From the NCBI GenBank assembly GCA_039180675.1, contig JBCDDC010000008.1, forward strand, positions 78,589 through 142,588: DNA of 64,000 nt, read 5' to 3'. This document shows, in pieces, positions 46,648 to 56,293 of the stretch. The position numbers were made by a program, and so were the translations under genes. Position 1 is the stretch's first letter. The number at the start of each line of letters is the position of its first letter. Source of the DNA: Thermohalobaculum sp039180675 (GTDB lineage Bacteria; Pseudomonadota; Alphaproteobacteria; Rhodobacterales; Rhodobacteraceae). The notes below the pieces were generated by a model. The model made no database searches and had not been told where the DNA came from. It saw only the letters and a program-made list of their open reading frames with translations.

Positions 46648-48567
46648 ATGCTCGACTTCTTCAGACGCGGTGTGAAGACCTGGGTGGCCAAGGCGTTGCT
46701 TGGCGTTCTGATCCTCAGCTTCGCCGTCTGGGGTATCGGCGCTGAGATCTTCTCCTTCAACTTCTCAACAGCTGTCTCGCGGGTCGGGGACACCAAGATC
46801 TCGGCTGAAGAGTTCGCCCGGGCGCTCCAGCGCGAACAGGACAGGCAGAGCCGCAATGCGGGGGAGCTTGTCACGCTCGATACACTGCGCCGGCAAGGCA
46901 TCGATCAACAGGTTTTGGCTGCGCTCCAGCGCGACGCCGCCTTTACCGAGGAGCTCTCCAATTACGGCGTCAGAGTTCCCGATGAAGCCGCGGTCGAAGC
47001 GATCTCGCTGCGCCCGGAGTTTCAGAACCCGGACGGCTCGTTCTCTCCCGAGAATGTGCGCTTCTACCTGAGCCGTCAGGGCATCACCGAAGCGGAATTC
47101 CTCGATCTCAACCGTGCATTGGTCGGCCAGAGCCTCGTCTCCGGCCCGGCGATCGGCGCAACCCGGCCGCCGCCTGGCATGGCGACACGGATCGCGACCT
47201 ACCAGGGCGAAACCCGGCTGGTCGCAAGCGTGACCCTGCCGCTTGAGATGGCGTCGGAACCCGAGGCACCCAGCGACGGCGACCTGCGCGATTTCTATGA
47301 CCAGAACCCCGCACTCTACACAGAGCCGGAACGGCGTTCGGGGAATTATCTTCATGTGAACCTCGGCGCCCTCGTCGAACAATCGCAGCCTTCGGACGAA
47401 GAGGTCACGGCGTTCTATGAAGCCGAGGCGGAGGCTTTTGCCGTCGTTCCCTCCCGGGTCATAGACCAGCTCTCGATGCCGGATCTCGCGGCGGCCGAGG
47501 CGGCAGTCGCACGCATCCGCGCAGGCGAGATCACGTTTGAGGACTTGGCAACCGAACGCGGCGAGGATCCGGCTGCCCTGTCACTCGGCCGGGTGACGCG
47601 CGATGACGTACCAGCGGCGACAGCCGATGCGATCTTCGCGGTGACGGAGCCCGGTGTCGTCGACCCGGTGACACTGCCCGTGGGCGTCGCGATTGTCCGG
47701 ATCAGCGAGGTCGAGATCGGTGGTCAGCAGGCGCTGGCGGATGTGAGGGACGACATTGCCGGGCGCCTGGCACTCGACACCGCCTATACCCGTGCGCCGG
47801 AGCTTGCCAATCAGATCGAGGAGATGCGCGCCGGCGGCGCCTCGATGGCCGAGATCGCCGAGGCAACTGGTCTGCCACTCGGCCGTTTCGAAAGGCTCGG
47901 TGCCGATGCCAGCCTACCGGGCGGCGAACGCGCCGAAGGCGTTCTGGTGACGCCGACCTTCCGAAGCGAGGTGTTCGAAGCGCTCGAGGGTGAAGAACGC
48001 CCGATCATCGACACGCCCGAGGGTGGGTTCCTGCTGATCTCGCTCGACCGCATCGAACCCGGCGGCCTCCAGAACTTCGCCGAAGTGCGGGACCGGATCG
48101 CCGCGGACTGGACCACGAACCGAAAGCTTGAAGAACTGGAGGTCCGCGGTGGCAAGATGGCGGCTAGCCTTGCAGGGCAAGGCACGCTCGACGCGACGGC
48201 CCGCGCACTTGATCTGGTCTACACGACCCACGAACCGTTCAGCCGCGAGTCGGGCCAGTTCGTGCTTCCCGCACCCGCGGTCGAACTGGCGTTCGCAACC
48301 CTCACGGGAGAGGGTTTTTCCACGCGCCTGCCGGATGACAGCGGTGTCATGGTCGGCGAGGTGCTTGAGATCACTCCGATCGATCCTGTGATAGCCGAAC
48401 AGACGGTCGTCCAGCTCGACCAACTGATTGAGCAGACCATCCGGGCGGATGCCCGCGAATATCTCGCCCGCGCGATCGCCTCCGGCCACGAGGTGGGAGA
48501 GGATCCCGCGGCGATCGACGAAGTGTTCATCTTCCTCGGAAGCGCGCATTCGGGTGGCGGCTTCTGA
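46648..48567 (+). CDS. PpiD-like periplasmic peptidyl-prolyl isomerase/chaperone
   Basis: 639 residues. One N-terminal membrane anchor (WVAKALLGVLILSFAVWGIG) precedes a SurA-N-like chaperone domain (VSRVGDTKISAEEFARALQ) and a parvulin-like region (about residues 260-370, with ITFEDLATERGEDP). Full parvulin active-site residues are not obvious, so isomerase activity may be weak, as in E. coli PpiD. It helps fold proteins leaving the Sec translocon. trpE starts directly after its stop (TGAATG). Confidence 0.9.
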   Translation: MLDFFRRGVKTWVAKALLGVLILSFAVWGIGAEIFSFNFSTAVSRVGDTKISAEEFARALQREQDRQSRNAGELVTLDTLRRQGIDQQVLAALQRDAAFTEELSNYGVRVPDEAAVEAISLRPEFQNPDGSFSPENVRFYLSRQGITEAEFLDLNRALVGQSLVSGPAIGATRPPPGMATRIATYQGETRLVASVTLPLEMASEPEAPSDGDLRDFYDQNPALYTEPERRSGNYLHVNLGALVEQSQPSDEEVTAFYEAEAEAFAVVPSRVIDQLSMPDLAAAEAAVARIRAGEITFEDLATERGEDPAALSLGRVTRDDVPAATADAIFAVTEPGVVDPVTLPVGVAIVRISEVEIGGQQALADVRDDIAGRLALDTAYTRAPELANQIEEMRAGGASMAEIAEATGLPLGRFERLGADASLPGGERAEGVLVTPTFRSEVFEALEGEERPIIDTPEGGFLLISLDRIEPGGLQNFAEVRDRIAADWTTNRKLEELEVRGGKMAASLAGQGTLDATARALDLVYTTHEPFSRESGQFVLPAPAVELAFATLTGEGFSTRLPDDSGVMVGEVLEITPIDPVIAEQTVVQLDQLIEQTIRADAREYLARAIASGHEVGEDPAAIDEVFIFLGSAHSGGGF

Positions 48568-50067
48568 ATGGACTTCAAACCTGATTTCGCCGGTTTCGAG
48601 GCGAAGCACCAGTTAGGCCAGCCGCAACTGGTCTGGACCGAGATCGTCGCCGATATCGAGACTGCCGTCTCGCTCATGTTGAAGCTTTCAGCAGCGGACA
48701 CGAACTCCTTCATGCTGGAGAGCGTGACCGGAGGGGAAGTCCGCGGGCGCTATTCCGTCATCGGTATGGCGCCGGATCTGATCTGGCGCGCCTCGGGCGA
48801 GCGGGCGGAGATCAACCGAAAGGCCGGCTCGGACTCTGAAGCCTTTGTGGTCGAGCCTGGTCAAACGCTTGCCTCACTGCGCTCCCTGATCGCGGAAAGC
48901 CGGATCGAGATGCCTGACGGGCTTCCACCCATGGCCGCGGGTCTGTTCGGCTACCTCGGCTATGACATGATCCGCCTAGTGGAGATGTTGCCGGAACCAA
49001 ACCCGGACCCGCTGGGACTGCCCGACGCGATGATGCTGCGCCCCACGCTGATCGCGATCGTCGACAACATCCGCGATCAGGTCACCTTGGTCACCCCGGT
49101 TTGGAAGACAGATGGTGAGGCCCAGGCCAGTTACGACGCGGCATGTGACCGGCTCTCAGATGCCTTGAAGTCGCTGGACAAGCCGGCTGGCTGGGGCAGC
49201 ATCACACCGGTCGCCAGCGCCCCGCTCCGCGCCCTCGAGCCAAGGTCGAATACCGATCACGCGAGCTATCTCGAGATGGTCGAAAGGGCCAAGGAGTACA
49301 TCCGCGCGGGCGACATATTTCAGGTCGTGCCCTCCCAGCGCTGGGCGCTGCCGCTCGATGTCTCACCCTTCGCACTCTACCGTGCGCTGAGGCGGACGAA
49401 CCCGTCGCCCTACATGTTCTTCTTCAATCTCGGCGCGTTTCAGATCGTCGGCGCGAGCCCCGAGATCCTGGTGCGCGTGCGCGACGGCAAGGTCACGATC
49501 CGACCGATCGCGGGGACCCGTCCGCGCGGCGCAACGCCGGAGGAGGACGCAAGGCTGGAAGCGGAGCTTCTGGCAGACCCGAAGGAGCGGGCCGAGCACT
49601 TGATGCTCCTCGATCTCGGCCGCAACGACGTGGGCCGGGTCGCGAAGATCGGCACGGTCGACCCGAACGAGCAATTCACCGTCGAGCACTACTCGCACGT
49701 GATGCACATCGTCTCGAATGTTGATGGCGACCTCGCCGACGATGTCGACGCGCTCGGTGCGTTTCTCGCCGGAATGCCCGCGGGCACGGTCTCGGGCGCC
49801 CCGAAAATCCGGGCGATGGAGATCATCGACGAACTGGAGGCCGAAAAGCGCGGCGTCTACGCTGGCGGGGTCGGCTATTTCTCGGCAAATGGCGAGATGG
49901 ACACCTGCATCGCGCTCAGAACAGGCGTGATCAAGGACGGAACCCTCTACGTCCAGGCGGGCGGCGGCGTCGTCTATGACAGCGACCCGGAAGCCGAGTT
50001 CCAGGAGACGGTCAGCAAATCAAAAGCCCTGATGCACGCCGCCGGAATAGCCCGAAACTTCAACTGA
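48568..50067 (+). CDS. trpE: Anthranilate synthase component I
   Basis: 499 residues. It makes anthranilate from chorismate with the TrpG glutaminase. The Trp feedback region is FMLESVTGGEVRGRYSVIG near residue 50. Chorismate-binding segments are IRAGDIFQVVPSQRW, PSPYMFFFNLG, RPIAGTRPRG, LDLGRNDVGRV and AGGVGYFSANGEMDTCIALRT. Sequence is complete. trpG and the rest of trp do not follow: gene content changes sharply after its stop. Confidence 0.96.
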   Translation: MDFKPDFAGFEAKHQLGQPQLVWTEIVADIETAVSLMLKLSAADTNSFMLESVTGGEVRGRYSVIGMAPDLIWRASGERAEINRKAGSDSEAFVVEPGQTLASLRSLIAESRIEMPDGLPPMAAGLFGYLGYDMIRLVEMLPEPNPDPLGLPDAMMLRPTLIAIVDNIRDQVTLVTPVWKTDGEAQASYDAACDRLSDALKSLDKPAGWGSITPVASAPLRALEPRSNTDHASYLEMVERAKEYIRAGDIFQVVPSQRWALPLDVSPFALYRALRRTNPSPYMFFFNLGAFQIVGASPEILVRVRDGKVTIRPIAGTRPRGATPEEDARLEAELLADPKERAEHLMLLDLGRNDVGRVAKIGTVDPNEQFTVEHYSHVMHIVSNVDGDLADDVDALGAFLAGMPAGTVSGAPKIRAMEIIDELEAEKRGVYAGGVGYFSANGEMDTCIALRTGVIKDGTLYVQAGGGVVYDSDPEAEFQETVSKSKALMHAAGIARNFN

Positions 50068-50383
50068 AACCGCTCGGCAAAGCGGTATTCTCGACACGAA
50101 CAACCTAGCCGCCGGATCTGTTATGGTTTCCAGGGTCAAACTCTCTTGCCAGAGTTAAAAAGCGACGGCTGATCGGTAGTTTCTAACCCGCTACTACTGC
50201 GCCATCTTTACCAGAGACTCTTGCACTCGCCGGGCTGAGGGTTTCGAATCTCAGAGATAGCAGTGATCCTCAACGCGGTAGAGAATAGCTGTACGCAGAA
50301 GATATGGTGGCGCACCGGGGAGGCTGAAGACTCTCCCATAAGACTCAAGATTCTAACCTAGCGGACCTTTAGGGAGATCGGTA
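50068..50383. other. Gene-free stretch after trpE
   Basis: 316 bases with no convincing gene. ACCGCT 50069-50074 can pair with AGCGGT just after it and may be a weak trpE terminator without a T-run. The rest is an unstructured mix of lower G+C. It marks the change from core gene order to the accessory region. A stretch near 50246 (GGGTTTCGAATCTC) recalls a tRNA T-arm, but no cloverleaf forms around it. Confidence 0.4.
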
Positions 50384-50926
50384 ATGGCTTCTCAATCACA
50401 TCTTCCAAACCGTTATCAGAATGGCCGACGCATCCGGTTTCGATGGGGAGATCAGGTTCGCCGCGACAGCGAGTTATCTGCCACGGCCAAAGTACTAGCA
50501 TGGGAAATGAAGTCTTATGCGAGTGCCGAAGAAATGGCCTGCTTGGCGTCAAGAAGCACACGCGTAGACGAGAGCACGATCCGCCGAATGATAAAGCAGC
50601 TTGAGCAAGCGGGCTGGATATCTCGAAAGATCGGGCACGGCCGCGGAAACTGGAAGGAGTTCAGACTGATATCTGCTGCCGGCAAGGGGTGCGCTATAGC
50701 CTCTCATATCAGCAACGAATGGGGGGCAAATCCGACAAGGAAGGACGGTAAACCTGCCGGGTCCCACATAAGGGAACCTCATGAACAACTTCAAGACGTG
50801 TGCGCCGGAGCGTCTGCTGCGCGATTTTCAGTAATCAGTGTGCGAGCAGACCCTGACAAGCTCGAGACGTGGAGATCCTGGCTGCTGGAAGCGGGGAGTA
50901 TCGTGAGGATGAGACCGTCGCACTGA
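50384..50926 (+). CDS. Winged-helix DNA-binding protein, probably frameshifted
   Basis: 180 residues as read. LSATAKVLAWEMKSYAS, MACLASRSTRVDESTIRRMIKQLEQAGWISRK is a helix-turn-helix of the HTH_36/MarR-like type used in plasmid and phage proteins. AGGGAGA lies about eight bases before ATG 50384. After LETWRSWLLEAG the frame soon stops, while the +2 frame continues with plausible protein (GEYREDETVALISEDP, then MRLPPEDDELIQRSVVWKG) to 51084. A one-base change near 50890 would join the two. It may thus be a damaged replication or regulatory gene. Confidence 0.5.
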   Translation: MASQSHLPNRYQNGRRIRFRWGDQVRRDSELSATAKVLAWEMKSYASAEEMACLASRSTRVDESTIRRMIKQLEQAGWISRKIGHGRGNWKEFRLISAAGKGCAIASHISNEWGANPTRKDGKPAGSHIREPHEQLQDVCAGASAARFSVISVRADPDKLETWRSWLLEAGSIVRMRPSH

Positions 50927-51018
50927 TATCCGAAGATCCGCTGAGCTTGCCAATGAGACTTCCTCCCGAAGACGACGAACTGATCCAGAGGTCTGTCGTG
51001 TGGAAGGGGAGCGCTTGT

Positions 51019-51854
51019 CTAAACCAGCAAGCCTTCATCCAACACAAGCCAAGCCGCTGTCTCATCGGTATCCCGCACTTCTGAGTTCGCCGACTGCTCT
51101 TCCTGCAGGAAAATTGAGCAACCGGTCACTGTCAGGTCCTGGAGCCGAACGGCAGAGGTGTCTCCCCGATCGTCGCTCTGGATATCCATCAGCGGAACAG
51201 GGGCCGTCATAAAGGTCTGCTTGAAGACGAAACTGTCGACGCGTTCATCGAAGTTGTCTCAGGTCCAGACCGCTGTGATGCCGGTTCCCGATCCAGCCTC
51301 AAAAGCGGTCTGGGAGACTTCCTCGGCGAGATGCGGCCCGAGCGCTTCTCTTCCTCAATCCGAACCTGGAAGCTGGTCGAGGTCACATCGCACATTCTAG
51401 GCGTCACAGCATCAGCTTCGTTCAGGGAAGTAACCTCGGCGAAGATGATTGCGTCCGTCAGCGTGGCTCCAATCTTCAGCCTGGTGAAGCCTGTTCCGAC
51501 GCCCGAAGAGCCTGCTACAAAAGACTGACCGCTCGACAAGGTATGAGTTCGTTCCGAGACGGCAAGCCCGCCAATGATCTCTGAACCGTGAACGCCGTCC
51601 TGATAGTTCCACTCATCGATCTGGAACTCGAAGCCGGTATCGGTGACGTTGCGGATGCGGGCAATTGCACCTTCACCATCGTTTATTCCAACCGGTCCCC
51701 TGACAACAATGGCATTCGTGATCGCCTGCGTGAACAAAACACTGTGCGATTGGTCCAGATCCGTATTGCTGCCGTTCGCGGACAGGCTCCAATTTTGCAC
51801 CCGCGTTTGCGAAAGCCGACATTCGTTTGATGCGCAGCACTCTTCGAACACCAA
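51019..51854 (-). pseudogene. Decayed secreted beta-sandwich repeat protein (H-lectin-like repeats)
   Basis: The minus strand encodes repeats of a type seen in large secreted or calcium-binding proteins of marine Rhodobacteraceae: IRNVTDTGFEFQIDEWNYQDG, then TSFQVRIEEE, then VRLQDLTVTGCSIFLQEEQS. The reading frame shifts near 51345 (after RIEEE) and an in-frame TGA at 51259-51261 breaks it again, yet the protein pattern continues on both sides (HLAEEVSQTAFEAGSGTG; FMTAPVPLMDIQSDDRGD). Two breaks in one repeat region mark a pseudogene. No signal peptide or upstream part was found. Confidence 0.65.
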
Positions 51855-52080
51855 GGGCGTCAGTGCGGAAAAAACGAATGTCGTAAATCAACGAGAGACC
51901 CAAAAGATGGGCCATTCTCTTCGTAGCCTTTCCCTTATGCGGTTTAGGGCGCCCAAAGCTCAGATATCATGGAAAACCATACGGCGAGAATTGCCCAATT
52001 GTTGTACGATACAATGACTAGCCAAGGGCGGTGCTCGGCCTCATAGTCGTTCAACAATATCTTCATCGAGGGGCTTTTGC

Positions 52081-54636
52081 ATGGCTTTCGCGCGCACTTC
52101 GGTTGCATTCGCGGCGTTCTTGCTGGTCCCACAGGCTTCAGCACAACCTGAAATTCTCACGACTTCAACCTTGTCAGATGTGCGCCGACTGACATTGGCA
52201 GCTGAAGGCGCCAGTGCAGCCGATTTCCTGCCTGGCGGTAACGATGTTCTCATCCGCCGTTCCATGATCGATGGGGCCGCCTCGTTGGTTGTGTTGTCAC
52301 TGGAGGATGGGAGAACGCGACCGATACCCACCGATGGAAATGTTCTAGGGGCTGGATCGCCGCATCCAGTGGACGCGCGAACGCTGGTAGTTCTCGCAGG
52401 GGAGGGATCTGAAACCGCCGGCGTACTCTACGAAGTCGATGCTGGCGGGGCGCGTCGTCTCGCCGAGGGGCTCGAAGGTGCCTATTCACCCACGGGCCGC
52501 CATATCGTCTTCTCCGGCCATAACTGCGGTGACTTGGACAAAGAAGCGACCGTACAAGCCAACCTTCGTCTGTGTCTAATGGATCTAAGCACCGGTGATG
52601 TTCGGACCTTGTCAGCGCCAGGCACGGGCCAGGACGACCGCGATCCTGCCTGGAGCCCGGATGGAGCTACAATTGTCTTCTCACGCATGAGTGTCGAGCA
52701 GAGCGAACTTTATCGGCTATCTTTGGCTGAAGCTGCGATGCCGGAAGCAGCCGCACTGACAGCGCTTGGTGCCCAGGCCAAAGAGCCCACATTCCACCCG
52801 TCCGGCGACTATGTGATCTTTACGACGACGTCGCTCGATGACGAGGACGCTGATCTTTTCCTAATTGACCCGGCAGGAGGGTATGAGCCAGTCCGCGTGC
52901 TGGCTAGTCCGGGTCCGCAGTCGCAACCTACCTTCGCGCCGACTGGAGACAAGGTTGCCTGGACCGGCGCGATTATGATGCAGGCCAACGATGACGAGGA
53001 AGCCATTGACACTGGCCGACGGGAAGTCTTTCTCGCGGGCTGGGAGCATGAGGGTGCACTGGCACTCTTGCGTGCCGCTCCTCCCCTAAGCGCTGTTGTG
53101 CAAGCGGATTTGGATGGCACGGACAATGACATCTCTGAGGATGACCTGCGTCGTCATGTGGGCGTGCTCACTTCCGAAGCCATGGCAGGCCGCATGACAG
53201 GCTCCCCCGGCGAGCAAGCAGCTACAGCCTATGTGGCGGCCGCATTCAACGCACTGGGGCTCGAGCCTGCCGGCGACGATGGATACTTCCAAAGCTTCAG
53301 CTTCCGCTACGCGGGGCGGCCGTTGCCGGAGAGCACGCTGATCTTCGAGCGTGAGGGCAACGAGCCGCTGTCCATGACGCTCTCAGAAGACTGGGTGCCG
53401 CTCGCGTTTTCCGCGACGACTGAAACCGCCTCGACGCCCCTGGTTTTCGGTGGCTTCGGTTTCGACGCGCCCGAGTGGGAAGGTCATCCGCCGGTGGACA
53501 GCTATGGTGACCTCGACGTTGCGGGCAAGTGGGTCCTGCTCTGGCGGGGCAACCCGCCTGGTGTCGAGGCAAGCGACCGTCCAGACCTGACGCGACTGTC
53601 CAGTTTAGTGAACAAGTCTCGCCTTGCCGCGGAGAAGGGCGCGGCTGGAGTGATCCTGATGCGGGCGCCGAGCGTGTCCACCTCAGGCGCAAACCTGCCT
53701 GGGCCCACTGTCGCAGCGGACGAAGGCACTTATCCGATCCCGGTTGTCGTGGTTGGCAGCGCTCATAACGAGACGCTGCTGGCCGGGCAAGATCGCGAGC
53801 AACTGTTAGCTATGGCGGGGGCTGGAAAGCTCATCGCGCGGTCATTGCCCGGCGTCTCCGTCCGGACGTCGATCGGATTGGATGTCGAGATGCGCTCTGG
53901 CCGCAATGTCCTTGGACGCCTTGATCTCGATGGCGCGACCAATAACCCGCCGGTCATCTTAGGCGGGCATATCGACCATCTCGGACGTGGTCTTCACTCG
54001 ATGTCCGCAAATGAACCCATCGGTGAGGCCCTCGTAGATCGTCGTCGGCGCCTGTATGTAGGTGCCGATGACAACGCATCGGGTATCGCAGCGTTGATCG
54101 AGATCGCCCAGAGTCTCGTCAAGAACCAGCCAGCCGGCGCCGTCCGCGATGTGATTTTCGCGGCTTGGTCTGGCGAGGAACTCGGACTGCTTGGCTCTTC
54201 CCATTATGTTGCAACGCTTGGTGAAGTAAAAAACGATGTCGGCGAGAAGGTCGTCGTTGCCGACGAAGTCGCCGCCTATCTGAACCTCGATATGATCGGT
54301 CGGCTGCGTGAGACACTTCAAGTCCGCGGTGTCGGGACCTCTTCTGTTTGGCCGAGTGGCATCGAGCGTGCGAACGCTGCTATAGGTCTACGATTGGCAC
54401 CTCGGAGAGAAGCATCCAGCCGAATGGACACGGCGCCGTTCGAGCGAAGCGGAGTTCCCGTGTTAGCCTTCTACACTGGTTGGCACGAGCAGTATCACCA
54501 ACCTTCTGATCGTGTGGAACTTCTAAACTTTGATGGTCTAGCACGCATCTCACGCCTCGTAGAGCGGGTCCTACTGGATCTGGCCCGTTCTCATATCGCC
54601 CCTGACTTCACGGAGGCAAAAGAGCAAAGCCAATGA
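52081..54636 (+). CDS. Secreted M28 aminopeptidase with N-terminal TolB-like propeller
   Basis: 851 residues with a signal peptide (AFARTSVAFAAFLLVPQASAQ). Residues about 40-340 contain TolB/PD40-like repeats (DPAWSPDGATIVFSRMS; PTFHPSGDYVIFTTTS; PTFAPTGDKVAWTG). A PA-like insert (about 440-590) precedes the M28 catalytic domain: GGHIDHLG, GADDNASGIAA, AWSGEELGLLGS, NLDMIGRL and HQPSDRVELL provide the two-zinc site. It probably acts in the periplasm or outside on peptides. Promoter-like sequence with a TTGTA-CGA-TACAA palindrome lies at 52002-52014. Confidence 0.88.
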   Translation: MAFARTSVAFAAFLLVPQASAQPEILTTSTLSDVRRLTLAAEGASAADFLPGGNDVLIRRSMIDGAASLVVLSLEDGRTRPIPTDGNVLGAGSPHPVDARTLVVLAGEGSETAGVLYEVDAGGARRLAEGLEGAYSPTGRHIVFSGHNCGDLDKEATVQANLRLCLMDLSTGDVRTLSAPGTGQDDRDPAWSPDGATIVFSRMSVEQSELYRLSLAEAAMPEAAALTALGAQAKEPTFHPSGDYVIFTTTSLDDEDADLFLIDPAGGYEPVRVLASPGPQSQPTFAPTGDKVAWTGAIMMQANDDEEAIDTGRREVFLAGWEHEGALALLRAAPPLSAVVQADLDGTDNDISEDDLRRHVGVLTSEAMAGRMTGSPGEQAATAYVAAAFNALGLEPAGDDGYFQSFSFRYAGRPLPESTLIFEREGNEPLSMTLSEDWVPLAFSATTETASTPLVFGGFGFDAPEWEGHPPVDSYGDLDVAGKWVLLWRGNPPGVEASDRPDLTRLSSLVNKSRLAAEKGAAGVILMRAPSVSTSGANLPGPTVAADEGTYPIPVVVVGSAHNETLLAGQDREQLLAMAGAGKLIARSLPGVSVRTSIGLDVEMRSGRNVLGRLDLDGATNNPPVILGGHIDHLGRGLHSMSANEPIGEALVDRRRRLYVGADDNASGIAALIEIAQSLVKNQPAGAVRDVIFAAWSGEELGLLGSSHYVATLGEVKNDVGEKVVVADEVAAYLNLDMIGRLRETLQVRGVGTSSVWPSGIERANAAIGLRLAPRREASSRMDTAPFERSGVPVLAFYTGWHEQYHQPSDRVELLNFDGLARISRLVERVLLDLARSHIAPDFTEAKEQSQ

Positions 54637-55076
54637 GCGTCGCACGCTAAGCTCCAACGCGACGAGATCAGAATTAGATGGACCTGACAGTCATTCATCG
54701 CAATCCCATCTTTGGTGCGTTCAAACGGCGAAGTGGCGAGCGGTGTCCACGGGAAACTCGGCTCATCGACCTTGCAATCGACTGTTTGACTCTTGCATCG
54801 AGATTTCTGCGGTCGGCCCAGAGCTGCCTCCTGCATTCATCGGCGCTGCCGCGATGCAGCATCCGCAAAGCAGGCGTCCGAACTCAATAGTCTTGGTGAC
54901 ACTCTCTTGGGGTCGTTGAGAGTGAAGGTCTGCGCGACTGCATTTTTGGCACCATTGCATTCAAAGACATCCGGCAAGGTGCAAAAGTGCCTTGGTATTG
55001 CGTCACCGCAGCTGTGACTTGATCGGCCTCTAAAACCACCTTTGACGCAGGCGAAGGGCTACTGCAATGTCGACCA
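54637..55076. other. Gene-free stretch between M28 peptidase and ECF sigma genes
   Basis: 440 bases without a convincing gene. Two inverted repeats are visible: ACTCTC 54901-54906 with GAGAGT 54918-54923, and GTCAC 55002-55006 with GTGAC 55014-55018. The second lies about 60 bases upstream of the sigma factor start and may be a binding site. No GGAAT-type ECF promoter was found here. Confidence 0.4.
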
Positions 55077-55580
55077 ATGGCTGATTTCATGAACATTGAA
55101 GTTCTTCTGCCGGAAATCAGGGCCTATGCACGCTCAATATGTTTGTCAGCCATCGAAGCAGAAGACCTTGTACAGGATGCGGTTGAACGGGCACTGCGCT
55201 CTGACACTCGGCCGGCGGATCTTGCGGATCTGCGGCCATGGATGTTCCGTGTTGTTCGGAACCTGTTTTACGATGAGCTGCGAAAACACAGGGTCCGTCG
55301 GGAATATTCAACCGACCAAATACGTTTATCGAATGACGGCTATGGCGTACCGAACCCGGAGAATGACATCCTGCTGCGCCTTGCCTACGAGAAACTGAGC
55401 CCCGAATTCAAAGAGATCCTATTTCTTGTCGATGTAATGGGTCTGAAATATGTCGAGGCTGCGCGAGTGATCGACGCGCCCAAGGGGACGGTGATGAGCC
55501 GGGTCAGCCGCGCCAGGAAGGCGCTTTTGGAGCTGGTTGGCCGGGACGACAGCAAGGCGGCAGCAATGAAGCGGACGTGA
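55077..55580 (+). CDS. ECF-type RNA polymerase sigma factor
   Basis: 167 residues with sigma region 2 (EAEDLVQDAVERALRS and LRPWMFRVVRNLFYDELRKH) and region 4 (LSPEFKEILFLVDVMGLKYVEAARVIDAPKGTVMSRVSRARKAL), the normal compact ECF layout. The ribosome site before ATG 55077 is weak. Its stop overlaps the GTG start of the anti-sigma gene, so both are coupled. Convergent sulfite dehydrogenase genes, with an ECF-like promoter, are the likely targets. Confidence 0.93.
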   Translation: MADFMNIEVLLPEIRAYARSICLSAIEAEDLVQDAVERALRSDTRPADLADLRPWMFRVVRNLFYDELRKHRVRREYSTDQIRLSNDGYGVPNPENDILLRLAYEKLSPEFKEILFLVDVMGLKYVEAARVIDAPKGTVMSRVSRARKALLELVGRDDSKAAAMKRT

Positions 55581-56281
55581 CGTTGGTGATGGGTGATAAG
55601 GATTGGGAGCTGGTCAACGCATATCACGACGGTGAGATGCGCCCGCAAGATGCAAGGGACTTCGAAGCACGGCTGCGCGAAGAGCCCGAATTGAAGGCAG
55701 AGCTGGAACGCGTGAAGACTGTCGCCAGAAGTCTCGCCGCGCTGCGGCCTCAGACGATGGCGGCGCAAGCGAAACCCAAAACCAGATTCTCAAAGTGGTT
55801 AGGCGTGAGTGCCGTGGCGGCATCGGTTTGCCTAGCGGTCCTGCTGTCTTGGCCGGAGAGGGCGAACGGCGTATATGCCATCCACCAATCATTTCTGGAT
55901 CAATCAGTTTCCATCAATTCGGAAGCCTTGTATCCGGTCGCCGCGCAGTCGGCTTTCCCCGATCTTGGTGCGGCCAATCTGACCTATGTGGCGAGTCGCA
56001 AGACGGATATCGGAACAGCGATTCACTACGCCGGTAGGAATGGATGTCGCCTGACCTTTCTCGCAATGACTGAGCCGGCTCCGGGTCCATTCCAATCCGA
56101 TCTGCAAATCCTTCAGTGGGAGATCGACGAGCGACATTTTGCAATCCTCGCCAGCGGCATGGATGCAGGAAAATTCTCCGCCATTGGCAAATATCTGAAG
56201 CATGAAACGCGCAAAGCGATCGAGGAGGAAACCACCATCGCGCTTCGCGAAGCGACGGAAAACGCCAAGACCTGTGCGTGA
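55577..56281 (+). CDS. Membrane-bound anti-sigma factor
   Basis: 234 residues. The cytosolic N-terminal sigma-binding part (WELVNAYHDGEMRPQDARDFEARL...ELKAELERV, residues 10-50) has the usual HDGE motif but lacks the CxxC of zinc-type anti-sigmas. One membrane helix (WLGVSAVAASVCLAVLLSW, about 74-92) leads to a periplasmic sensor domain of about 140 residues with one Cys in NGCRLTFL. GTG 55577 overlaps the sigma stop. It presumably holds the sigma factor until an envelope signal, possibly sulfite, frees it. Confidence 0.85.
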   Translation: MTLVMGDKDWELVNAYHDGEMRPQDARDFEARLREEPELKAELERVKTVARSLAALRPQTMAAQAKPKTRFSKWLGVSAVAASVCLAVLLSWPERANGVYAIHQSFLDQSVSINSEALYPVAAQSAFPDLGAANLTYVASRKTDIGTAIHYAGRNGCRLTFLAMTEPAPGPFQSDLQILQWEIDERHFAILASGMDAGKFSAIGKYLKHETRKAIEEETTIALREATENAKTCA

Positions 56282-56293
56282 TGCGCAGTTTGC

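Noticed and set aside
50230..50275. tRNA-like T-arm after trpE
   Set aside because: GGGTTTCGAATCTC recalls a T-loop, but no acceptor, D or anticodon stems can be formed around it.
54678..54890. 70-codon plus-strand frame between M28 peptidase and ECF sigma
   Set aside because: No ribosome site and no recognisable motif; composition looks random.
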